NCBI GenBank assembly: GCA_041391665.1 | Contig: JAWKNO010000001.1 | Location: 682,001 to 746,000 of the forward strand | From: Bacteroidia bacterium | GTDB lineage: Bacteria; Bacteroidota; Bacteroidia; J057 | DNA: 64,000 nucleotides | Direction: 5' to 3' | Shown here: in pieces, positions 42,695 through 50,550 of the stretch | How positions within the stretch are numbered: position 1 is the first letter of the stretch | Layout: each line of letters starts with the position of its first letter | The notes under the pieces: model-generated | What the model was told of the DNA's origin: nothing | Databases searched by the model: none | What the model saw: only the letters and a program-made list of their open reading frames with translations | Translations under genes and position numbers: made by a program

Positions 42695-43720
42695 TTACGG
42701 CTTAAACTCCGGATTCTGAATAAAGGTCTCATCGCTAAGTGCTTTCATGAAGGCGATGAGATCTTGTTTGTCTTGTTCAGTAAGGGTGATGTTGTTGATG
42801 AATATGTTTTTGTTGCGGTGATTTTTCCCCCCGCTGGCATAGTGGTTCATCACATCTTCGAGAGTGGCCAGGCTTCCATCGTGCATATAAGGCCCGGTAA
42901 ATTCAATGTTCCGAAGGGTCGGTACCTTAAACTTTCCCTCGTCCCAATAACTTCCGGTGACTTCCATTCTTCCAAGATCACCATAGTTTTCATACAGGCC
43001 ATTGTTTTGAAAAGTGCCGTCCGTAAAGTTATAACCAGAATGGCAGTGAAAACACTCGCCCAGCTCACTATTGAAAAGCGTCAGGCCGTGAAGTTCCTGC
43101 GGTGTTAACGCCGTAGAATCTCCTTCTACATATTTGTCATACCTCGAATTCGTACTGAGCAATGTCCGCTCAAAACACGCAAGTGCGTCCACTACTGCCT
43201 GCGTGGTAGGCGGCCCCCCGGTAGCTTCCTGAAACAATGCAGGGTACTCCGGATGGCGCTCCAGTTTAGGAATAAAAAATTCCGGCTTTGAGGCCATTTC
43301 CAGTGGATTAATGATTGGATGAATGGCCTGTTCCTCCAGGCTCGGATTTGCCCCGTCCCAAAAAAACTTCGTGCTGTAAACCAGGTTGATCAGCGGCATG
43401 GCGTTGCGCAATCCCAATCTCCCCTCCACTCCCCGGCTGAGAAATACAGAATCGGAGAATGCTTTATGCGGTGCATGACAACTTCCGCAGGAAATGGTAC
43501 TGTCCAAAGAAAGTATGGGGTCAAAAAACAGTTTCTTCCCCAATGCAACCTTGTTGACAGTCAGTGGATTATCTGCCGGGATAGGCGGCTCCGGAAAATG
43601 CGCAGGTACAACCAGCTCGTAGTCTTCTGGCACCGGGTCAACCAACGGGAGATCGCAGCCTGAAATCAGCCATCCGCCTGCGACCATAAGAAGGATCGAT
43701 ATTTTTTTCGGAAATACCAT
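42695..43720 (-). CDS. Di-haem cytochrome c peroxidase / MbnH-MauG family lipoprotein (second copy)
   Basis: Lipoprotein signal with LISGC (Cys22), then two c-type haem sites: CGSCH at 78-82 and CFHCH at 223-227. The frame DPILSLDSTISCGSCHAP...AFSDSVFLSRGVEGRLGLRNAMPLINLVY...FFWDGANPSLEEQA is standard for the CcpA/MauG superfamily, and VPTLRNIEFTGPYMHDGSLATLEDVM is its C-terminal signature. It directly follows an MbnP-like gene, the arrangement of the MbnP/MbnH pair where the di-haem enzyme oxidises a Trp of its partner. It could alternatively be a simple H2O2-reducing peroxidase. Last gene of the cluster. Confidence 0.88.
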   Translation of the reverse strand: MVFPKKISILLMVAGGWLISGCDLPLVDPVPEDYELVVPAHFPEPPIPADNPLTVNKVALGKKLFFDPILSLDSTISCGSCHAPHKAFSDSVFLSRGVEGRLGLRNAMPLINLVYSTKFFWDGANPSLEEQAIHPIINPLEMASKPEFFIPKLERHPEYPALFQEATGGPPTTQAVVDALACFERTLLSTNSRYDKYVEGDSTALTPQELHGLTLFNSELGECFHCHSGYNFTDGTFQNNGLYENYGDLGRMEVTGSYWDEGKFKVPTLRNIEFTGPYMHDGSLATLEDVMNHYASGGKNHRNKNIFINNITLTEQDKQDLIAFMKALSDETFIQNPEFKP

Positions 43721-43731
43721 AATGTGAATAC

Positions 43732-44556
43732 TTAAGGCATTTTGTGTAAGCCGCCTGTAACCAGATTGTCAGTGATGGTTCTGGATATATCAAACTGTTC
43801 GCCCGGTACGCTATGGGAGATGTTAAATCTGACCATGTCAAGCGTATCCGTATCATTGTAAAACATACGGTTGACGTCGAGCTCGATATTGAAGTGAACG
43901 GTTTGGCCTGACTGAATGGTAAACGCATTGTCATTGTCGAGAAAAGAAATTTCCCGATAAATGACATTGGGCGAATTGATAGAATCTTTCCCCGTGTGAT
44001 AGGCCAGCGGCAGATCGAGCAATGTGCCATTATTGTCAGGACTTTGGTCGATAAAACCTTCCAGTGATAAAAATTTATAACCCGTGCGCCATGACCAGTA
44101 CATCGAACTGCCCACACTCAGCGGGTGGTTGACAGGGTAAGATGCCGGATCAGTATTCAGCCGGTCGGGTACGCCTATGCCAAACTTTACCCCGCGGTAA
44201 GCCCCTACGTCCACCATATCAAAAGTTTTGAAAGCGGCATTCTCAGCTGTCGTATGCCGGGCTTCCCCTCCTGAAACCAGGTCGTATAGATTGATTTCAG
44301 AGAGCAGCGTTTCCTCTCCGTTTTCTTTGACCAGAGTAATATCGGCCACGTACATCAGGAAAAAGTCTATCCGGTAATGGCGACCATTAATATTGAGTAC
44401 AGGAACGCCTTGTTCGATTCTTTCCCCATTGACAGTAGGAACAAATGCCAGCTCAAAGCTTCCAGCCTCAATGGGTTTTTCTCTGCAAGATGTCAGAGAC
44501 AAAGTCAGCAGCCCAATGATTGCTGAAGCAAAAATGATATTTATTTTTTTCAACAT
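43732..44556 (-). CDS. MbnP-like lipoprotein (second copy)
   Basis: Signal with LTSC (Cys24). The domain begins SFELAFVPTVNGERIEQGVPVLNINGRHYRIDFFLMYVADITLVKENG and carries MYWSWRTGYKFLSLEG, with Trp154 and Trp156 in the place where MbnP has the Trp converted to kynurenine by MbnH to make a copper site. HYRIDFFLMYVADI matches the 'y.v..~~~Yis~i' strand of the family. It precedes the second di-haem gene by 11 bases and follows the first by 12. A periplasmic copper-binding role is inferred from the MbnP family. Confidence 0.82.
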   Translation of the reverse strand: MLKKINIIFASAIIGLLTLSLTSCREKPIEAGSFELAFVPTVNGERIEQGVPVLNINGRHYRIDFFLMYVADITLVKENGEETLLSEINLYDLVSGGEARHTTAENAAFKTFDMVDVGAYRGVKFGIGVPDRLNTDPASYPVNHPLSVGSSMYWSWRTGYKFLSLEGFIDQSPDNNGTLLDLPLAYHTGKDSINSPNVIYREISFLDNDNAFTIQSGQTVHFNIELDVNRMFYNDTDTLDMVRFNISHSVPGEQFDISRTITDNLVTGGLHKMP

Positions 44557-44568
44557 TTTGGTAAGGTA

Positions 44569-45582
44569 TTAAGGTATGAATGCCTGATTGTTTACAAACT
44601 CAGGGTCCGTCAGCGCGTTCAAAAAATCAATCAGTTCATTTTTTTCAATGTCGCTTAGTTGTATTGGTTTTACGAATTTGCTTTGATTTGGGTGGTTTTT
44701 TCCACCGTTAATGTAGTGAGACACTACATCTTCAAGCGTTGATAGGCTTCCGTCGTGCATGTAGGGCGCGGTAAGGGCAATATTGCGGAGCGTAGGTACC
44801 TTGAATTTTCCGATATCTGATGGTTCAAGGGTAATTCTGTATCTGCCTTCATCTGTAAAAGTTTGGTAAAGCCCGTTATTTTCAAATGTGTAGTTGGTGA
44901 AATTAAATCCGCTGTGGCAATTGCTGCATCCGGTTTTTTCACTGAAAAACAAAGCCATCCCCCTTTTTTCTGATTCACTCAGCGCTTCGGGTTTATGCTC
45001 AAATGCATATTGGTCATAAGGAGAATGGCCACTGATCAGCGTGCGTTCAAAACTTGCAATGGCTCTGACAAGCACATACAGATCCATGTCTCTTCCGTAA
45101 GCTTTTTGTGCCAATGGTGTATAAAACGGATCGTCTTTTAACCTTTTTGCCAGTTCGGCTGCATTCATGTCCATTTCTACATGATTTTCGATGGGGCCGA
45201 GTGCCTGCAATTCCAGACTTGGGCTGCCGCCTTCCGCAAAAAAATAAGGCTGATAGGCCACGTTGGTAAGTGTCGGCGAGTTTCGCATCCCGATTCGCCC
45301 TTCAATCCCTATTGATATAGGAAAATGATCAGCAAAACCGGATGCAGCCTGATGGCAGGTTCCGCACGATATGGTCGAATCTAGCGAAAGGGCCGGATCG
45401 TAAAAAAGAAGTTTGCCAAGTTGTACCCGTGATTCAGTCAGGACATTGTCAGCGGGAATTTCCGGCATGGGAAAACCGGCGGGCAAACCCAGTGCATAGG
45501 GTTTGTCCACCGGTATTTCTTCCACCGGAGTATGGCAGGAAATAATGGCCAGAAAGGCATATATGACTCCCACCTTTTTCAT
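44569..45582 (-). CDS. Di-haem cytochrome c peroxidase / MbnH-MauG family lipoprotein (first copy)
   Basis: Lipobox IISC (Cys16); haem sites CGTCH at 73-77 and CSNCH at 219-223; the same layout as the other di-haem gene (DPALSLDSTISCGTCHQAASGFADHFPISIGIEGRIGMRNSPTLTNVAYQPYFF; VPTLRNIALTAPYMHDGSLSTLEDVV). The two are clear paralogues with many substitutions, so the duplication is not recent. Its start shares one base with the stop of the preceding MbnP-like gene (TAATG), showing translational coupling and supporting an enzyme/substrate pair. Confidence 0.88.
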   Translation of the reverse strand: MKKVGVIYAFLAIISCHTPVEEIPVDKPYALGLPAGFPMPEIPADNVLTESRVQLGKLLFYDPALSLDSTISCGTCHQAASGFADHFPISIGIEGRIGMRNSPTLTNVAYQPYFFAEGGSPSLELQALGPIENHVEMDMNAAELAKRLKDDPFYTPLAQKAYGRDMDLYVLVRAIASFERTLISGHSPYDQYAFEHKPEALSESEKRGMALFFSEKTGCSNCHSGFNFTNYTFENNGLYQTFTDEGRYRITLEPSDIGKFKVPTLRNIALTAPYMHDGSLSTLEDVVSHYINGGKNHPNQSKFVKPIQLSDIEKNELIDFLNALTDPEFVNNQAFIP

Positions 45583-46376
45583 TATTCATCTTCTACAGTG
45601 AAGATCGAAGGTACATTAGCCACCAGTTTAGCAGCCAGTCCGGGATCGTCTCCAGTGTGAGTGATTCTTTCAGTAGCCAGGTCTATGCCGGTAAACAGTT
45701 TCGCAAAATCTACTTGCATATGAATTTCCTCTTCTTCGGCGGCAACTTCCTTAGCTGCTGTGAGCATTACAGGCGCCAACTTTGCATCCGTACCAATATG
45801 CAACTCCATGAGGTCATCGGGGGTACCGTCGGCATTTGTGTCAACCTGGCCTTCGATACGGATAAAAATATACCCGCTGTTCCAGTTCCAATGCATGGTT
45901 GGATTTTGCGGAGCGAGCGGATGTTCGGCAGCATAGGTAGTAGGATCTGCATGGTTGGCAAGCGAGTCCACGCCTACATTAAACATCAGCATATGTTTGT
46001 GACCGGTTGTTATTTCTCCGACTTCATACACTGACTGGTTTGCCTTTACCAGAAGATATTTATCCGGGTTTGTATCAAAAACCCCATCTCCTCCCACCTG
46101 TATTCCCGATACATAAAACTGCGCGGTGGTGAAGGTTACAGCGACATTATTAATAGTATAAACGGTATTATAAGAAAAAACCTCATCACCGATTAACGAA
46201 TGGAAGTGGAGGACAAGATTGGGGAAAACACAGTTTCCATCGCTTTCTTTTGCATCGGGGTTATAATTGGCAGCCAGTGGATCTGTACAGCCTTTTTCTT
46301 TACATCCGCTTGAGAAAGTAAGGGCGATTAATGCAATAACCGTAAGGGCGATTTTGAAGATGCTTATATTTTTCAT
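45582..46376 (-). CDS. MbnP-like lipoprotein (first copy)
   Basis: Signal with FSSGC (Cys25), followed by a CTDPLAANYNPDAKESDGNC motif (30-49), a short Cys-bounded repeat common in Bacteroidota surface proteins. The MbnP-like domain follows: LVLHFHSLIGDEVFSYNTVYTINNVAVTFTTAQFYVSGIQV and MHWNWNSGYIFIRIEG, where Trp163/Trp165 match the Trp motif of the other copy. GHKHMLMFNVGVDSLAN fits the family's 'f.iGv....N' strand. Likely periplasmic or outer-membrane copper-binding protein whose Trp would be modified by the coupled di-haem enzyme. Confidence 0.83.
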   Translation of the reverse strand: MKNISIFKIALTVIALIALTFSSGCKEKGCTDPLAANYNPDAKESDGNCVFPNLVLHFHSLIGDEVFSYNTVYTINNVAVTFTTAQFYVSGIQVGGDGVFDTNPDKYLLVKANQSVYEVGEITTGHKHMLMFNVGVDSLANHADPTTYAAEHPLAPQNPTMHWNWNSGYIFIRIEGQVDTNADGTPDDLMELHIGTDAKLAPVMLTAAKEVAAEEEEIHMQVDFAKLFTGIDLATERITHTGDDPGLAAKLVANVPSIFTVEDE

Positions 46377-46404
46377 TGAAGTAGGTTCTAAAAGGGTTAA
46401 AAAC

Positions 46405-47298
46405 TCAGAATAAAAAACTCAGGCTGGCACTTAAACGGTTTCCGCCGCTAATTTCTCCTTCGGCGTAGGTTGAAGACAAATGTGGGGTGTAAGTGGTTCG
46501 TATTCCCCATCTTTTCATCTGCGCCTCTACCCCCAGGGTGGCGTAGGTTCCCGTTCCTCCTGTACCAGATTGGTAAACATTTTTGTGGACATTTCTGCCC
46601 AGTTGTTCATGATACACACCGGCAAAAGGCATAATACTCGCCCGGGAAGACTGTAGCAGCCAGGATAGGTAAATGGTCCCCGCCAATTGGTCTCCAAAAC
46701 GATATTGTTGTGCATTGAGTGTGTTGATTCGGCCGGATATGTCCATGCTCAGGCCCCATTCGTGAAATCTGACATTGTAGAATACATGTAGCAGATAATC
46801 CCAGCTACCGCTACCCATTTGGAAATTGGCGGGCATAGGGTTTTCCTGATTTTCCAGGTCAAATTTTCCGGTTGGCGTTTTAATGCCCGTACCCAACGAG
46901 AGGAAGTGACGTAAAGGAAATTTTGTGCTGTCTTTGGATTGAAAAGCGGTAAACTCGACCATTGCCCAGCTATCGCCCGGACCTTTATAATGGCTTTTTC
47001 CCTCATCTGCGATATGCGTATTGAGGTTGTAAGGCAAAATTGCCTGTATTTGAAGCCTTTTGTTCAGTCTTAAGCCAACTCTTACATCAGCCTGCTGGAA
47101 ATAATCCAGGCCTCCGTCGAGATTTTCTGAAGCATAAAAGCGGGAATAACGCCAGCCAAAGCTGACAAAATTACTTTTGTAGTTGGACATCATACCCATC
47201 ATGCCACCCGAAGCGGCACAACCACAAACGTCGCAACCCCAAACCTGCCCATATCCCCAAAAGAGGATAAAAGCAAATAAGGACAATTTTCTCCTCAT
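46405..47298 (-). CDS. Outer-membrane beta-barrel protein with Cys/Met-rich N-terminus
   Basis: Signal peptide MRRKLSLFAFILFWGYGQVWG, then CDVCGCAASGGMMGMMSNYKSN: three cysteines in CxxCxC spacing and two Met pairs, a plausible copper-binding tip. The rest is a transmembrane barrel (FVSFGWRYSRFYASENLD, LNKRLQIQAILPYNLN, HFLSLGTGIKTPTGKF, WGLSMDISGRINTLNAQQYRFGDQ) ending in LSASLSFLF, the aromatic C-terminus of outer-membrane proteins. It lies in the cluster with the MbnP/di-haem genes and may carry copper or deliver the substrate across the outer membrane. Confidence 0.72.
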   Translation of the reverse strand: MRRKLSLFAFILFWGYGQVWGCDVCGCAASGGMMGMMSNYKSNFVSFGWRYSRFYASENLDGGLDYFQQADVRVGLRLNKRLQIQAILPYNLNTHIADEGKSHYKGPGDSWAMVEFTAFQSKDSTKFPLRHFLSLGTGIKTPTGKFDLENQENPMPANFQMGSGSWDYLLHVFYNVRFHEWGLSMDISGRINTLNAQQYRFGDQLAGTIYLSWLLQSSRASIMPFAGVYHEQLGRNVHKNVYQSGTGGTGTYATLGVEAQMKRWGIRTTYTPHLSSTYAEGEISGGNRLSASLSFLF

Positions 47299-47341
47299 TG
47301 TGATAAAGATTAATAAATGGAAAACCTGAAAACCAATATGA

Positions 47342-47746
47342 TCAGGCTTTGCGCTGAGGAGGGGGGCAAATTACAGCGGGTACATACTGGGAGACAGCCC
47401 TTTCAGGATTGACGAATTTCGCAATAGAGAATTTTTCCATCAGGAAAACCACACATAAAGCTTTGTCTATAATTTCCAGAGGCTGAACTTTGACCTTTAC
47501 AGGTTGTGGAATCGTAGGAACTGAAGCGTTCTCTGCATCCAACTCTTTTTGGATTCGTTGCGCTAACACACATTTACCGTTACAATGAAGCTCCGGACGT
47601 GATTTATTAATACAGAGAACCTTTTGAATATATTCTTTGTGAAGGGAGTAATCTACATAAGGAAAAACCAGCCTGAATTGTAAACTCAGGACACATATCA
47701 GGCCAATGATAGCGATGACCGATTGTATTTTTTTTACCTTATACAT
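47342..47746 (-). CDS. Small membrane/exported protein with CNGKC motif, likely metal-related
   Basis: 134 residues: N-terminal hydrophobic helix (SVIAIIGLICVLSLQFRLVFPYVDY), then YIQKVLCINKSRPELHCNGKCVLAQRIQKE. The pattern Y-I--xLC-NK--PEL-CNGKC-L recurs in short Bacteroidota proteins of unknown function, often near metal or TonB-linked genes (recalled, not checked). The C-terminal part has a second hydrophobic stretch (IIDKALCVVFLMEKF) and ends VICPPPQRKA. The spaced cysteines suggest metal or disulfide use. First gene of the minus-strand copper-like cluster. Confidence 0.65.
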   Translation of the reverse strand: MYKVKKIQSVIAIIGLICVLSLQFRLVFPYVDYSLHKEYIQKVLCINKSRPELHCNGKCVLAQRIQKELDAENASVPTIPQPVKVKVQPLEIIDKALCVVFLMEKFSIAKFVNPERAVSQYVPAVICPPPQRKA

Positions 47747-47757
47747 TTATATTACCC

Positions 47758-47765
47758 CAAACCTA
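47758..47765 (-). promoter_or_regulatory. -7 element before the copper-type cluster
   Basis: Minus-strand TAGGTTTG, a perfect TAnnTTTG match, 11 bases upstream of the ATG at 47746, which would give a very short leader. A downstream ATG in that gene or a different promoter is possible. Confidence 0.35.
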
Positions 47766-47868
47766 AAAACAAAAACTGACAAAAAAAATGACAAAAATCA
47801 TGTACTATTTCTGTCAAGTTTAGCTATTCCACTTGTGGAATTGATTCGGAAATCATATAGAATTCCGT

Positions 47869-47876
47869 TAATTTTG
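47869..47876 (+). promoter_or_regulatory. -7 element of dxs
   Basis: TAATTTTG fits TAnnTTTG, 75 bases upstream of the dxs ATG, giving a leader of about 70 bases. The gap is shared with the divergent copper-type cluster. Confidence 0.4.
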
Positions 47877-47951
47877 GCAATTGTGTAACAATTTGCCCCT
47901 TTTGTAAGTTATTCAATGGCCTTTTCCATATTTATCTAAACAAACGATCCC

Positions 47952-49865
47952 ATGATCAAAGTAGAGCCCGGAAAACTCCTTGCTCAGGTGAATGAGCCTT
48001 CAGACCTGCGAAAACTGAAGCCCGAAGAACTGTATGCGTTTTGTGTTGAGTTGCGCGACTTTCTTATTTCCACGGTTTCTGTTAATGGCGGGCATTTTGG
48101 CGCAAGTCTGGGCGTTGTAGAGCTTACCACAGCATTACATTATGTATTTGACACACCTCATGATCAAATTGTATGGGATGTCGGGCATCAGGCCTACGGG
48201 CATAAAGTAATCACCGGGCGAAGAGAAAATTTTCATACCAACCGGGTATATAAAGGTGTGTCGGGTTTTCCCAAAAGGACAGAGTCCGAATACGATACGT
48301 TTGGCGTAGGTCATTCTTCTACGTCTATATCAGCAGCGGTAGGAATGGCCGTAGCAAAAACTTACAAAAAAGAAGATCGCAATATTGTTGCTGTAATTGG
48401 AGATGGCGCCATGACCGGCGGTATGGCTTTTGAAGCCTTAAATCATGGCGGCTGGGAAAAAGCGGATATGCTTGTTGTGCTCAACGACAACAATATGTCT
48501 ATCGACCCCAATGTCGGTGCTCTTAAGGAATACCTTACGGATATCACAGCTTCTCATACCTATAATAAACTTCGGGATGAGCTTTGGAAACTGTTGGGTA
48601 AACTCGATAAAGTAGGGCCTAAGGCTCGTTCGATTGCCCGTAAGCTCGAAGTCGGCCTTACCGCTGCTACGACCCCCGGGATGCTGTTTGAAGCACTGGG
48701 CTTCCGGTATTTCGGCCCTATAGATGGACATGATATCAATCATCTGGTGCGGGTATTAAACGACCTGAAGGACATAAAAGGGCCAAAGTTGTTGCATTGT
48801 ATAACTGTAAAAGGGAAAGGGTACGAACTGGCTGAAAAGGACCAGACGAAGTGGCATGCGCCCGGACTGTTTGATAAAATCACCGGAGAGATCGTTAAAT
48901 CTGTAAAAACTGAGCCACAGCCTCCTAAATACCAGGATGTTTTTGGCCATACGATTATTGAACTGGCTGAGAAGAATGAAAAAATCATGGGCATCACCCC
49001 TGCTATGCCCAGCGGATGCAGCCTGAAATATATGATGAAAGAAATGCCCGACCGGGCATTTGATGTGGGCATTGCCGAACAACATGCCGTTACATTCTCC
49101 GCAGGGCTTGCCACTCAGGGAATGAAACCTTTCTGTAATATCTATTCGTCTTTTATGCAGCGGGCTTACGATCAGGTGATTCACGATGTGGCTTTGCAAA
49201 AATTGCCGGTAGTCTTTTGCCTGGACCGGGGGGGAATTGCAGGCTCTGATGGTGCTACCCATCATGGTGCATTTGATATGGCCTATTTTCGCTGTGTCCC
49301 GAATATGGTCATTTCTGCACCGATGAACGAAGCGGAGCTGCGAAACCTGATGTACACTGCTTCGGTGTGGCAAGAAGGACCATTTTCTATCCGATATCCA
49401 AGAGGTGAGGGGGTAATGCCCGAATGGCGCACCCCGATGGAATATGTTGCGCCAGGTAAAGGCCGAAAACTGAATGATGGAGAAGAAATCGCGATTCTGT
49501 CTATTGGGCATCCCGGAAACTTTGTTCAGGAGGCAATCACAGAATTAAATACGAGAGGGTTGTTCCCCGCGCATTACGATATGCGGTATGTGAAGCCATT
49601 GGATGAAGCGATGCTTCATGAAGTTTTTGGAAACTACAAAAAAGTAATCACCGTCGAAGATGGCTGTATTCAGGGCGGATTCGGGTCGGCGGTACTTGAG
49701 TTTATGGCAGATCATGGATATGATTCGAGGCTTTTCCGTATGGGAATGCCCGACAGATTTGTTGACCACGGAAGCCAGCCCGAATTGTGGGCAGAATGTG
49801 AATACGATGCCGCAGCCATAATCGCTAAAGTAGAAGCGCTTTCGTCTGTTGCCCAAAAGGCCTAA
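47952..49865 (+). CDS. dxs: 1-deoxy-D-xylulose-5-phosphate synthase
   Basis: First enzyme of the non-mevalonate isoprenoid pathway; condenses pyruvate and glyceraldehyde-3-phosphate with thiamine diphosphate. Signatures: GGHFGASLGVVELTTALHYVFDTP, DVGHQAYGHKVITGR, SGFPKRTESEYDTFGVGHSSTSISA, VIGDGAMTGGMAFEALN (ThDP site), FDVGIAEQHAVTFSAGLA, GIAGSDGATHHGAFDMAY and the transketolase C-terminal domain. The length of 637 is typical. Single gene with its own promoter and followed by a hairpin. Confidence 0.98.
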   Translation: MIKVEPGKLLAQVNEPSDLRKLKPEELYAFCVELRDFLISTVSVNGGHFGASLGVVELTTALHYVFDTPHDQIVWDVGHQAYGHKVITGRRENFHTNRVYKGVSGFPKRTESEYDTFGVGHSSTSISAAVGMAVAKTYKKEDRNIVAVIGDGAMTGGMAFEALNHGGWEKADMLVVLNDNNMSIDPNVGALKEYLTDITASHTYNKLRDELWKLLGKLDKVGPKARSIARKLEVGLTAATTPGMLFEALGFRYFGPIDGHDINHLVRVLNDLKDIKGPKLLHCITVKGKGYELAEKDQTKWHAPGLFDKITGEIVKSVKTEPQPPKYQDVFGHTIIELAEKNEKIMGITPAMPSGCSLKYMMKEMPDRAFDVGIAEQHAVTFSAGLATQGMKPFCNIYSSFMQRAYDQVIHDVALQKLPVVFCLDRGGIAGSDGATHHGAFDMAYFRCVPNMVISAPMNEAELRNLMYTASVWQEGPFSIRYPRGEGVMPEWRTPMEYVAPGKGRKLNDGEEIAILSIGHPGNFVQEAITELNTRGLFPAHYDMRYVKPLDEAMLHEVFGNYKKVITVEDGCIQGGFGSAVLEFMADHGYDSRLFRMGMPDRFVDHGSQPELWAECEYDAAAIIAKVEALSSVAQKA

Positions 49866-49885
49866 GGCTTTGTTATATGTTTAAT

Positions 49886-49921
49886 AATCAGGGGAAAAGC
49901 TTCAGGGTTTTTCCCCTGATT
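49886..49921 (+). terminator. Long hairpin after dxs
   Basis: AATCAGGGGAAAA (49886-49898) pairs perfectly over 13 bases with TTTTCCCCTGATT (49909-49921) across a 10-base loop. The T-rich half of the stem replaces a separate T run. Most likely the dxs terminator. The remaining bases up to 50154 hold no gene; a CTCCG-aatc-CGGAG hairpin near 50070-50083 is the only other structure seen. Confidence 0.7.
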
Positions 49922-50154
49922 GCATTTAGAGGGTTTTGTGAATAAATTTTACCAGAAAGTTGGTAAAATGAATTTTTATTCCTAGTTTACATCAATGTGT
50001 TTATTGGTGTATTTAAAATAAGCATTTAGGAAAACATATGCCAGGCGCTGCCACTTTCCGTTGTAATCTGCTCCGAATCCGGAGGTACATGGCGTTTGAG
50101 TATGTGCGAGATTTGATGCATATACTTTTCCTAAACGTTAAAACGAACTAGAAC

Positions 50155-50535
50155 ATGATTACGAACAAACCCTATCTTCATCTCGAAAAAACTGAGTCTG
50201 GTTACCGCCTCGATGTGGTTTTTACACTCCCCTCCGGCGTCGATGTGCTGCCGGTACTTGACGAGACAGTTGGAATCAATAAAGTCCTGACTTTTCCCGT
50301 TGTAGAGGTAGAAGGACAAATGCATTTTGGCTTTAAGGATTATGTTTTTCATTTTTCAGGACTTAACCCATCCGCGTATATTGATGTCCAGCTTGTAGAA
50401 GTCAGCGCGATTGGTGGTTTGTCAGAAGATGGTTCGCTCGGTGTCACCAGAGTGTTTCTCAGCGCAGCTGACGGAGAAGAAGACCGGGAAGGCGACACCA
50501 ATCAGGGTGGAACAGGCGGAGAGGGCGGTAACTAA
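50155..50535 (+). CDS. Small protein of unknown function with acidic Gly-rich tail
   Basis: 126 residues without signal or membrane segment. Residues 1-95 look like a beta-sandwich (YLHLEKTESGYRLDVVFTLPSGVDVL, MHFGFKDYVFHFSGLNPSAYIDVQLVEVS). Residues 105-126 are a low-complexity tail of Asp/Glu then Gly/Asn (DREGDTNQGGTGGEGGN). It is upstream of the histidine kinase gene by 15 bases, so it belongs to that signalling operon. Similar short sandwich proteins beside caspase-family genes exist in my memory but I cannot name a family. Confidence 0.6.
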   Translation: MITNKPYLHLEKTESGYRLDVVFTLPSGVDVLPVLDETVGINKVLTFPVVEVEGQMHFGFKDYVFHFSGLNPSAYIDVQLVEVSAIGGLSEDGSLGVTRVFLSAADGEEDREGDTNQGGTGGEGGN

Positions 50536-50550
50536 TATTTATTTATTTCC

